DNA of 64,000 nt from DATJKD01 sp963728295 (GTDB taxonomy: Bacteria; Pseudomonadota; Gammaproteobacteria; Steroidobacterales; Steroidobacteraceae). Of this stretch, positions 45,788 to 54,363 are shown one piece after another; the first letter of the stretch is position 1; every line of letters starts with the position of its first letter. Under the pieces are notes generated by a model. The model ran no database searches, was not told the DNA's origin, and saw nothing but the letters and a program-made list of their open reading frames with translations. Where the stretch lies: positions 1 through 64,000 of the forward strand of contig CAVSKB010000003.1 in NCBI GenBank assembly GCA_963728295.1, written 5' to 3'. Made by a program: the position numbers and the translations under genes.

Positions 45788-48700
45788 AACGGCTCCCGAC
45801 CGCTCGCGACAGCTGCCGCGTTGGAAGAACGCTAATGACTTCGGTGCGCAACCTGCTCGCGATCTGCGCAACCTCGGGTTTCCTCGTGTTCTCACGCGCC
45901 GAGGCATCCGCAGAACTCTCGCATGACATCGCCGCTCAGCCGCTCGCACAAGCGCTGAGCGAGTTCGCCAGCTCAGACCGGCCTGCAAGTCGTCTACGTC
46001 TCCGGGATCGCGGCAAGCCAGGCCTCGAAACGCGCGCCACGCGGTTTGCCGGCGCCTGAGGCGCTTCAGCGCCTGCTGGCGGGTACCGGGCTGCGCTTCG
46101 AGTTCCTGAATGACCGGACGGTCAGGATTTTTGCGGGGTCGAGCTGCGCCTTGCCGTCGGGCTGCGCCGGCCCGCCCGTCGGCGTGGCCGCGCTCGCCGC
46201 TGAGAGACCGTCAAGACCTCCCTCGCCGGAGGATCCGCTGGAGGAAGTGATCGTCAACGGCTTGCGCTGGTGGCTGGATCCAACCCAAGCCGTGGCTCCT
46301 GTCACCGTGCTCGACCGCCGCGACATCGAGCGGGGCGGTAAGAGTTCGATCGGTGACGTCCTGCAGGCGTTGCCCATGACCACCGGCTCGCCGCTCAATA
46401 CCAACGCCAATGCTCCGGGCTCGGCGGAAGAGCGCGGCGGCGGCGCGGCGGCGGGCGACGGATCCGTCCGCGTCCGAGTGCACGATCTTGCCGACGGTCG
46501 TGTTGCTCAATGGCCGGCGTCTCCCGAACAGCGGTCTCGGTGCCGACGCCTCGGTCGATCTCAACACACTGCCGCTGTCCTTCATCGAGCGCGTCGAGGT
46601 GCTGGCGAGCGGCGCGTCAGCAGCCGTCGGTGCGGATGCCGTCGGCGGCGTCGTGAACATCGTCACGCGGCGAAGTCAATCGTGGCCTCGAGCTCAGTGG
46701 AACGCGGACGATCACTGAACGCGGCGATGGGGAGATCGTCACCGGGCAGGCGGCGATCGGCTTCGACCTGCTCGGCGGAACGTGGAGCCTCGGTGTCGAC
46801 TACGTCGAGCAGGACGGCGTCACGATGGATCGGCGCAGCTACTCCGCGCGTCCGCTGATCATCGTCGATGGCAACGGTACGGTGAAGCCGGATGGTCTCT
46901 ATAACGCGCCGGCCAGACGGATACATCGATGTTCCGGAAGGAAACGCCCTGGGACTCGAGCCCGGTGTCTACACACGCTGTGCCGGGCGCCACCGGCCAG
47001 ACTTCCGCCGACTATCGACCGTACGTGCGCGCCACCGACGGGTTCAATCCTGCGCCATTCAACTACTCGCAGACGCCGAACGAGCGCGCAGCACTGTGGC
47101 TGCTCGGCTCGCGTCCGCTGGGCGACAGCGCGAATCTCTTCCTCGAAGGCATTCGTTCATCACCGGGAATCGGCGCAGCAGGCCGCACCGGATTACGTTA
47201 ATTCGGCCCTCGTGTATTCGTCGTCGATGCTACCGGACGGGTCACCGGCCCATCCCGCCGACAACTATTACAACCCCTTCGGTGTCGACCTGGAGTGGAA
47301 TGTTCGTCGCCGCCTGGTCGAGGCCGGCAACCGCAGGACCGAGCAGGAGGTCGATCTGTGGCGCGCGCTGATCGGGCTCGAAGGCAGCGTCGACCGCTGG
47401 ACGTGGGAGGTCGCGCTCCAGAGCGCCACAGCCGAGGCGACTGATGTCGAGAGAGGCTTCGTCGCGCATTCGCGCTTGGTCCCCGCCCTGGGTCCATCCG
47501 GGCTGGATGACTCAGGCCGCATCGTGTGCGGCTCGCCCGATCCCGCAACCGGTCGCGTCCCCGCGGCCAGCATCATTCCCGACTGCGTGCCGCTCAATAT
47601 CTTCGGCGGCGCGGGGAGCATCACGGAGGAACAGCTGGCGTACGTGATTCCGCGGGCGCATGATCAATCGCGGCACGAACGAGCAGCGATACGCGGAGTT
47701 GGTCCTGAGCGGCCCGGGTGGGCGGATGCTGGGCAGGGACTTGCAGTGGGTGCTGGGTGCAGATTACCGGCGCGAAGCAGGCAGCCTGGTGCCCGATCCG
47801 CTCTATGGCTCCGAATACAGATATTTTCGGTTTACGCCGCAGGTGAGTGGGGTCTACGACGCGCGTGAGTTGTTCGCCGCAGTGCAGGTGCCTCTGCTGC
47901 ACGATCGGCCCTGGGCGCGGGACATGGCGCTGAACATCGGCCTGCGCTGGTCGGACTTCCACTCATTCGAAAGTCACACGAGCTGGCAGGCGGGTCTGCG
48001 CTGGCAGCTGGCCGAGGAACTGGCGCTGCGTGCCAGCTATGGCGAGGTCTTTCGCGCCCCAAGCCTCGCCGAGCTCTACGACGCGACTGCACGCGTACGA
48101 TGAGCAGTTCGACATCGATCCGTGCGGAAATGATCCGACGCCCACGCAGCAGGCGAACTGTGCGGCCAACGGCGTGCCGGGTGGCGCGTATGTACAGGAC
48201 GATTAGGGGTTCACGGTGTTCTATGGGCGGCAACCCGCGAGCTCGAGCCGGAGACGGGGCACAGCTTCGGAGCCGGCCTGATCTACACGCCCGATCTGGG
48301 CCAAGGGGCTTTCCGCAAGCGTCGACTATTTCCGGGTTGAACCTGCACCGACTATATCGGTCAGGCGTCTCCCGTCGAGGTGCTGTTCGAGTGCGCGGAG
48401 CGTGGACAGGAGCCTATGCGAAGCGATACGCCGACTCTCCGGACGGCCGGGTCTCGCAGTTGACGACCTTCAACGAGAACCTCGGGGGAGTTGGAAGTCC
48501 GCGGCGTCGACTTTGCGATCGATTGGTCGGCAATGACCCGGATCGGAGAAGTGAACTCGAGTCTGCTTGCCACCTACCTCGATCGCTGGGACGTACAGCG
48601 GTTTCCCGGTGGCGAGGTGTATTCATACGCGGGCAATTTCGATGCTGGCGCCCGGCCGCGCTGGCGCGCGTCGGGACACCTCGACTGGCACTCCGGGCCC

Positions 48701-48994
48701 TGGATGGCGAGCTACTCGGCCGAATACATCGGCAGCTACTCGGAGCACGTGGAACCCTGGGGGCCGTTCGATATCGACTTCGATCCCTTTGACCGCCGGG
48801 TCGATCCGGTTCTGTATCACGACATCGAAGCGGGATTCAAATTCGACTCAGGCGTCACGGTGCGAGCGGTGATCACCAATGTCACCGACGAAGACCCGCC
48901 CTACCTCAACATCGCGCCCGCCAACACGGACGTGGCTACCTACCGGCTGCTGGGCCGCAGCTACTTTCTGGAGCTGCGCTACCAGGTCGAGTAG
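45784..48994 (+). pseudogene. TonB-dependent receptor with STN signalling domain, many frameshifts
   Basis: Start MKRLPTARDSCRVGRTLMTS overlaps the fecR stop (ATGA). The secretin/TonB short N-terminal domain is readable (LSHDIAAQPLAQALSEFASS, then APEALQRLLAGTGLRFEFLN). The plug follows (EEVIVNGLRWWLDPTQAVAP, VLLNGRRLPNSGLGADASVD, FIERVEVLASGASAAVGADA) and then long barrel pieces (FLEGI, NYYNPFGVDLEWNVRRRLVE, LALRASYGEVFRAPSLAELY), ending RLLGRSYFLELRYQVE at 48994. About eight or more frame changes are needed in 3.2 kb. FecI-FecR-STN receptor units sense and import a siderophore or other ligand. Confidence 0.78.
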
Positions 48995-49207
48995 TCGCTG
49001 GTCGGCGAGCCACGCGTCCTTCCGCCCGAGTAGCGGGCGCGCGGCGGCCTACCGGACTCGAGCGCGCGAAGCGCCCTAGGGCCAGTTACGCCTTGCTGAT
49101 CGTGTTCGGGGGCCCGGGCACGCTCCGTCGCCGGTGCAACCGGCGTTCGTCTCGCGCAGCGTTACTGTCATGGCCACGTCGTGGCGACTCGGGATGCTGA
49201 CTAAGGC
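48995..49207. other. Intergenic stretch before repeat E2
   Basis: I see no gene or RNA in this interval. Confidence 0.3.
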
Positions 49208-49284
49208 CCTATTGCAGTCCGATCGGGCACCGGAGTTCCGATCGACTCAAGTTCTGGTACCCGAATGGCTCAAGAGGGACTCTT
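49208..49284 (+). repeat. Direct repeat E2 flanking the fecI-fecR-TonB receptor unit
   Basis: Same orientation and order as E1 (TTGCAGTC, GATCGGG, TTCCGATCGACTCAA, GGTACCCGAATGGCTC, GGGACTCT). About 10 differences over 77 bases. The inner palindrome is less perfect here (CACCGGAGTT versus AAGTTCTGGTAC). The 49285-49470 interval beyond has no gene and carries the AAGGAGG ribosome site of the next gene. Confidence 0.75.
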
Positions 49285-49470
49285 AAATAATCGCAGTACT
49301 TGATCTGGGCTCCTTCACTCTCACTCTGAACTTGGATCTGTCGTTCTGCGCGCCCGTTGAGAACCAAAGGGGGCTGATCACGACGTAAACAGCGCGCCGT
49401 TCCCCGTCGTCCGTGAGCGTACGTACCGTAACTAGACAGAAATTGCTTGGGATTCCCCAAGGAGGTTCCC

Positions 49471-50376
49471 ATGAACAGGATCACGACGAGGCTCCCCGAG
49501 CGGCACAGGCAGGTGCACCGCCGGTTGCCAATCTGGCTTCCTCTGGCTCTGCTGACTCTAGGCCCGGCCGCCGCCGTGGCGCAGACCTATACCGCCATCG
49601 ACTGCCCCGAGTCGTCCTTCACCGCGGCACGAGGCATCAACGAGCGTGGCGACATCGTTGGAAGCTGCGAGGACGCCGACGGAACGCACGGTTTTCTCCT
49701 CCGCAAGGGCGTGTTCACGCTAATCGACGCCCCCGATGCGGTGTTTACCCTCGTTACCGGCATCAACAATCAGGGCGACGTGGTCGGAGCGTACGAGAAT
49801 AGCGAGGGCGTCTCCCACGCGTTTCTGCTCCGGCATGGCCATTTCACCACGATCGACGTGCCCGGCTCGCCTGACACCTTCCCGTTCGCTATCGACGAAC
49901 GCGGGCGGATCGTCGGCTTCTACCTCGGAAGCGACGAGGTCTTTCGCGGTTTCATGCTGGATTCGCGCGGTTTTCAGGACATCGAGTTCCCGGGCGCCGC
50001 GGCCACGGGAGCCTGGGGCATCAATGTCCGCACGCAGATCGTCGGCGGCTACGTTGACACGAGCGGCGTCTTCCACGGGTTCCTTCTGAAGAAGGGAGCC
50101 TTCTCGTCGATCGATCCTCCCGGCGCCGTGGGCGCCCGAGCGTTCGGGATTAACACCCGCGGTCAAATCGTCGGCGGCTGGAGCGGCGACCCCGAATGTG
50201 GGGACTGCTTTGTAAACGCATTCCTTCTCACTCCGCGCGGGTTCACAAACCTCGCGTTTCCCCAGGCGCTCGAAACCGTGGCCTTTGGCATCAACACCGC
50301 AGGCCAGATCGTTGGCCATATCTTCGGTGAAGACGAAGCCTTCCACGGATTCCTGCGCGACCCCAAAGACCAATAG
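49471..50376 (+). CDS. Secreted HAF-repeat protein
   Basis: A 301-residue protein starting MNRITTRLPERHRQVHRRLP behind AAGGAGG, with a signal peptide ending AAAVAQTYT. Six or so repeats of the pattern GIN..G.IVG..., visible as ARGINERGDIVGSCED, GINNQGDVVGAYEN, AIDERGRIVGFYLG, GINVRTQIVGGYVD, GINTRGQIVGGWSG and GINTAGQIVGHIFG, build a propeller-like secreted protein. A remnant of the same family lies at 27215. Function unknown. Confidence 0.82.
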   Translation: MNRITTRLPERHRQVHRRLPIWLPLALLTLGPAAAVAQTYTAIDCPESSFTAARGINERGDIVGSCEDADGTHGFLLRKGVFTLIDAPDAVFTLVTGINNQGDVVGAYENSEGVSHAFLLRHGHFTTIDVPGSPDTFPFAIDERGRIVGFYLGSDEVFRGFMLDSRGFQDIEFPGAAATGAWGINVRTQIVGGYVDTSGVFHGFLLKKGAFSSIDPPGAVGARAFGINTRGQIVGGWSGDPECGDCFVNAFLLTPRGFTNLAFPQALETVAFGINTAGQIVGHIFGEDEAFHGFLRDPKDQ

Positions 50377-50431
50377 TTCGGTCGGGGGGTTCGGTTTGCA
50401 GCGTCCGGCCAGAAACGGGTGAAAACGAGCT

Positions 50432-50512
50432 TTGCAAATGCCGTCGCCGCGTAAGTCCCAGAACCGCGAGGCCGAGACTGATCAGCGCGAGCGTGCCGGT
50501 TTCGGACACGCA
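50432..50512 (-). pseudogene. Degenerate PEP-CTERM sorting tail, antisense to the next gene
   Basis: The minus strand reads VSETGTLALISLGLAVLGL followed by TRRRHLQ, the shape of a PEP-CTERM tail (usually VPEPGTLALLGLGLAGLGL..RRR) with the PEP motif eroded to SET. No gene body precedes it. It suggests that a PEP-CTERM gene once lay here and was replaced. Confidence 0.5.
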
Positions 50513-52330
50513 CTCGCGAGTTGTGCTCCGCTTGCGTTCATACTGCTTACACTCGCTGACAGGACGGTGGCCGCTTCCGGAGATCTTGACCCTACGTTCG
50601 GCGACGGCGGACGCGTCGTTCTGACTCAATTGGCGCAGTTGTCGCCGGCTGACTCTGTGGCGCTACAGGCGGACGGCAAGATCGTGCTCGTGAGCACGAT
50701 CCACGACGATCGAGCACGACGAGTGCTTACGCGCCTCAATGCCGACGGGTCGCTCGATGCCAGTTTCGGCAGCGGCGGTGTCGTGATGGGTACACAGCCG
50801 GACGAGACGGCCCGGGACGTTATTCAGCAAGCCGATGGAAAGCTGGTCGTCGTAGGAGACGTCCGAGGGCATGACGCAGCGCTTTGGCGTTTCGGTTCTG
50901 GCGGCGCGTTGGATCCGAGCTTCGGCACTGGCGGATTAGTCACCCTCGACCTCGGAGCATCGGAACGCGCGTCAAAACTGCTCCAGCAGGCCGACGGCAA
51001 GCTCGTGATTGCCGGAGTAGTCGAGGATACGTCTGACGGCAGCCAGAGCTGGATGCTCGCGCGGTTCAACGGGGACGGCAGCGTCGATACGGCGTTCGGT
51101 TCCGGCGGCACGCTGATTGTGGAGCTTCCGGACGGCGATCATGAGCACATTCCCGGGGCGCTACTGCAGCAAGCGGACGGCAGGCTCGTTCTTGTCGCCT
51201 CCCGTATCACAGACGTGGGAGGCGCTCTTACCGTGGCCAGAGTCACGACCGCGGGCGCCGTGGATCTGTCCTTAGGCAGTGATGGCACCCTGCTCATCGC
51301 AGCGGACGAGATTCGGCCGGTGCCTGCTGGACATACGGGTGTTATAGGCCGCGTCTCGGCCGCACTACAGAACGATGGCCGGATCCTAATCGTGGGCCGC
51401 GCTGGAGATTTCGTCTGCTGTGATGATTGGGGCGACCCAACCACACGGGGCGCCGGATTCCTGCTGAGGCTGGAGCCGAACGCCGCGATAGATCTCACGT
51501 TCGGTACGAGTGGCGTTTCTACCCGGCCCCCGACGTTTTCATCCGTCGTCATTCAATCCGATGGGAAGATCGTGGCCGCGTTCAGCGACTTCGATAATAT
51601 GGGAGTCATGCGGTTCGCGCCCGATGGCAGTACGGACGACAGCTTCGGTATTGCGGGAAGAGCGATCGCGGACTTCGGCTCGCAGGACCAGACTCCGATC
51701 TACCAGGCGGAGGACATGATTCAACAACCTGATGGGAAGTTCGTCGTGGTCGGCAGCTACGCTGTCGCGAACTCGAACCTCGGGTGGTATCCGGCAATTG
51801 CACGATTTGGTCAAGAGAGCACCGGTTTCCCAGGCCTCATTGGTTTCACCTATAGCCCAGTCTTCGCCGCAGAGAACCAATCCACAACCATTACCGTCCG
51901 CCGCACCGGTGGCAGCACGGGTGCGGTTGGCGTCGACTTCGAGACGATTGTGGGATCGGCGACGGATGGATCGGACTACACCTCACAGATCGGCCAGCTC
52001 GATTGGGTAGATGGGGACACTTCAGAGAAGACAATCACGCTGACGGTCATAAACGACGCGATCGAGGAGTCGGGTGACGCCGAGCAATTCGGTTTGCGTC
52101 TAATGAATCCGACAGGCGGCGCAAGGCTGACACTAAGCGCAACGACAATCTCGATTCTCGATGACGATTCGTCAATCGATCCGCCACCGGAACCCCCGCC
52201 ATCCGAACCGCCAATGCCGTCGGACTCTGGCGGCGGCGGCGGCAGCGCCGATGTACTGCTGCTGGTGCTTCTACTAGTCGGGGTCCACACCCGCCGCCGG
52301 CGCAGCGTGCTTTTGGCCGCGTCGCGGTAA
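50432..52330 (+). CDS. Secreted delta-60-repeat/Calx-beta protein with GlyGly-CTERM tail
   Basis: A 632-residue frame from TTG 50432; ATG 50438 is an alternative. The first 30 residues are antisense to the PEP-CTERM relic, and a signal-like segment (LAFILLTLADRTVAASG) follows. At least seven delta-60 repeats are visible: DLDPTFGDGGRVVL, SLDASFGSGGVVMG, ALDPSFGTGGLVTL, SVDTAFGSGGTLIV, AIDLTFGTSGVSTR and STDDSFGIAGRAIADFG. A Calx-beta domain follows (TTITVRRTGGSTGAVGVDFE, GDTSEKTITLTVINDAIEES). The C-terminus SGGGGGSADVLLLVLLLVG plus RRRR is a rhombosortase-type GlyGly-CTERM signal. Intact. Confidence 0.82.
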   Translation: MQMPSPRKSQNREAETDQRERAGFGHALASCAPLAFILLTLADRTVAASGDLDPTFGDGGRVVLTQLAQLSPADSVALQADGKIVLVSTIHDDRARRVLTRLNADGSLDASFGSGGVVMGTQPDETARDVIQQADGKLVVVGDVRGHDAALWRFGSGGALDPSFGTGGLVTLDLGASERASKLLQQADGKLVIAGVVEDTSDGSQSWMLARFNGDGSVDTAFGSGGTLIVELPDGDHEHIPGALLQQADGRLVLVASRITDVGGALTVARVTTAGAVDLSLGSDGTLLIAADEIRPVPAGHTGVIGRVSAALQNDGRILIVGRAGDFVCCDDWGDPTTRGAGFLLRLEPNAAIDLTFGTSGVSTRPPTFSSVVIQSDGKIVAAFSDFDNMGVMRFAPDGSTDDSFGIAGRAIADFGSQDQTPIYQAEDMIQQPDGKFVVVGSYAVANSNLGWYPAIARFGQESTGFPGLIGFTYSPVFAAENQSTTITVRRTGGSTGAVGVDFETIVGSATDGSDYTSQIGQLDWVDGDTSEKTITLTVINDAIEESGDAEQFGLRLMNPTGGARLTLSATTISILDDDSSIDPPPEPPPSEPPMPSDSGGGGGSADVLLLVLLLVGVHTRRRRSVLLAASR

Positions 52331-52342
52331 AGGAAGTCCGTC

Positions 52343-52684
52343 TTAGCAATCCCCACGCGCCCGCCGCGTAGACAAGTTCCCAGTGGAGACGACCCTGCGG
52401 CGGCGCAATCTGGTCCAGGAGCTCTCGGCTTCACGCTCTGCAGGCCCCCACCGAGAAACGGCAGCAGTCAGCATTGCAAGCTCAGGGTCGGTGACTCGCT
52501 GCTCGTCCTTGATGATCAGCGCCCGGTATCCATCGAACTTCAGCTCGTAGACCCAGTCGTCGCCCTCGGGGAGGCGCTTGACCACTCGGGCGGCCATGGG
52601 CGTGAGGAACGTGGGTGTGGTGCGCTGCAGTGTCGCCGCCGGAGCCTTCGTTGAGGATCTGCGCTTCTTCTTCGTTGTTCTCAT
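52343..52684 (-). pseudogene. DNA ligase fragment (N-terminal part), third copy
   Basis: Minus strand: MRTTKKKRRSSTKAPAATLQ at the start, then TFLTPMAARVVKRLPEGDDW and VYELKFDGYRALIIKDEQRV. This is the same N-terminal region and KxDGxR motif as in the ligase at 31305-32310. After VTDPELAML the frame becomes unrelated, so it is 3' truncated. It starts 29 bases after the end of a TPR-gene fragment. Confidence 0.75.
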
Positions 52685-52712
52685 CGCGAGACGAAGTACA
52701 CCGCTTCTTGCG

Positions 52713-53018
52713 CTATTTCGGCACCTTCACGTCGAACTTGATCGCCGCGAGCTGCTCGGGGGCCATGCCGAGCTTGCGCAGGAACGGCAGCCACCGCGGG
52801 TCTGAGTGGAGGTTGGCGAACAGGTTCTCCGTGACGATCTCGGAGAGGCCGGCGTCGCCGTATTCCACCGCCTTGTCCAGCCACTCGAAGGCCTGATCGG
52901 CGTCGCCCCGGAAGGCATGCACGTGGGCGATGTTGTAGGACCAGTCTTTCTCGTAGCGGGTTTTCAGCGCCGCCAGCGCCGCGTCGGAATCTGCAGTGCG
53001 TCCGAGCGCGTGAGACAC
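52713..53018 (-). pseudogene. C-terminal fragment of a TPR/TolB-like protein
   Basis: Minus strand: ALAALKTRYEKDWSYNIAHV, HAFRGDADQAFEWLDKAVEY, LFANLHSDPRWLPFLRKLGM and APEQLAAIKFDVKVPK with a stop. This is the C-terminal TPR array and the RWLPFLRKLG..P..LAAIKFDV ending of TolB/TPR proteins. The 5' part is missing. A second, shorter copy of the same ending lies at 53026-53090. Confidence 0.7.
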
Positions 53019-53025
53019 GGGCTAA

Positions 53026-53090
53026 TTTCGGCACCGTCAGTCGAACTTGATCGCCGCGAGCTGCTCGGAGATGCCGAACCGTCGCAGTAG
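53026..53090 (-). pseudogene. Second copy of the TPR-protein C-terminal end
   Basis: The sequence TTCGGCACCGTCAGTCGAAC, followed by TTGATCGCCGCGAGCTGCTC, repeats 52721-52780 with small changes and a lost base (LLRRFGISEQLAAIKFD on the minus strand). Only about 65 bases remain. Confidence 0.6.
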
Positions 53091-53130
53091 GCTTGTATCC
53101 TCGAGTACCTTGAACGTCAGCACAGAGCCG

Positions 53131-54231
53131 TCAGTGGACGATGTGTGAGACCTGAGTCTGGACGTCTTCCACGCTCAACGCGCTGGAATCATCGAGAGGC
53201 GGCTTCGACCGTTGCAGATTGCTTCGTAGCTCGCGCGGAGTCATGTCGAACCAGCGCCGGCATGCTCTCGTGAAGGTCGCCGAATCAGAGAAGCCGAGGC
53301 GGCGCGAAATCGTCGCAATGGGCAGGGTGCCATGGTACAGGAGTCGCTCGGCGACTAGCTTTCTCCGATACTCGACGCGCTCCTTGAATTGGAAGCCCTC
53401 GCCGCGCAACCGTCGATGCAGCGTCACCGTCGAAATCTTCAACCTGCTGGCGATCAGCGCCGCCCTGGCGCCTCTACCGAGCACCTCCTCGGTGATCAGT
53501 GCGTCGACCGATTCAGTGAACGAACGGGGCACCTCCGACTTCACCAGCGTGCGCGAGATGTGATCTTCCAGTATTGGAAAGAGGTGGGGATCCAATCCCT
53601 GATGGCACCGCCGATAGTCCTCGAGTGGTAGCACGATCTCATTCGACCCCTGCCCGAACAAAACCGGCGCATCGAAGATTCGGCTATAGATCGACGTCTG
53701 CCCTGGCGGACGCTCGTGCTCGAAGGTCACCTGAGTGAGACGACACTGGTTTCTCGTGAGCAGCTTCATGTACCGCCACGTGATGCCAGTGGAGTACTCA
53801 CTGTCTTGGCGCCGCGGGGCGATCGTATCGTCGTTGATCTCATAGCGTATGCGTGCCAGCCCGCCCGCGATTGCGATCTGGAGCGTAGAGGCCGTCTGGT
53901 TGGCACGCAGATAGCGCGATGCGAGCTGAAACGCTGTCTCCAGATTTTGCGAGCATAGGAAGAGATAGCCCAGCGCACCCAGTGCGTGAGGCCCGGCGCG
54001 CTGTGACAGCCGCAAGCCTAACCAGGGGTCGCGCAGCTCGACAGCCAGCCATTCGAACAGCCGCACGAAACTGCGAAGGCTCACCTGGCCGTGAACGTCT
54101 TCGAGATCGCCGACGGTGATGCCAAACCTTGCGAGGCCGCGATCGAGGACGTCCCGATGCGAACTGAGGTCCTGGCAGAGCGACTGCAGGACGAGAGAGG
54201 TGATCGTAGGCCCCGGCTCGCGACAACGCAT
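53131..54231 (-). CDS. AraC-family transcriptional regulator (PF12625 N-terminal domain)
   Basis: A 366-residue regulator. The N-terminal domain (TSLVLQSLCQDLSSHRDVLD, FGITVGDLEDVHGQVSLRSF, AGPHALGALGYLFLCSQNLE) is the arabinose-binding-type PF12625 domain of OruR-like activators. The C-terminal double helix-turn-helix has ALIASRLKISTVTLHRRLRG and IATISRRLGFSDSATFTRAC, ending WFDMTPRELRSNLQ. It is divergent from the TonB receptor gene with 132 bases between, where a 16-bp direct repeat sits. Intact. Confidence 0.9.
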   Translation of the reverse strand: MRCREPGPTITSLVLQSLCQDLSSHRDVLDRGLARFGITVGDLEDVHGQVSLRSFVRLFEWLAVELRDPWLGLRLSQRAGPHALGALGYLFLCSQNLETAFQLASRYLRANQTASTLQIAIAGGLARIRYEINDDTIAPRRQDSEYSTGITWRYMKLLTRNQCRLTQVTFEHERPPGQTSIYSRIFDAPVLFGQGSNEIVLPLEDYRRCHQGLDPHLFPILEDHISRTLVKSEVPRSFTESVDALITEEVLGRGARAALIASRLKISTVTLHRRLRGEGFQFKERVEYRRKLVAERLLYHGTLPIATISRRLGFSDSATFTRACRRWFDMTPRELRSNLQRSKPPLDDSSALSVEDVQTQVSHIVH

Positions 54232-54253
54232 GCTCGCCCTCTAGCCACTGGTA

Positions 54254-54290
54254 GATCCGAAAAGTCAAGCAAATGATCGGAAAAGTCAAG
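54254..54290 (+). promoter_or_regulatory. Direct-repeat operator candidate between the AraC gene and TonB receptor gene
   Basis: GATCCGAAAAGTCAAG (54254-54269) and GATCGGAAAAGTCAAG (54275-54290) agree at 15 of 16 bases with a 21-bp period, two helical turns. Direct repeats of this size and spacing are the normal binding mode of AraC-type dimers. The right half is 74 bases before the receptor start and the left half is 23 bases from the regulator start. Confidence 0.7.
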
Positions 54291-54363
54291 AGTCCGTCGG
54301 ACCATCAGCGAATACTTGCCGACGACCGCGGTGGCGATGAGTGGTCCGCGGGTGGAGGGTTTC

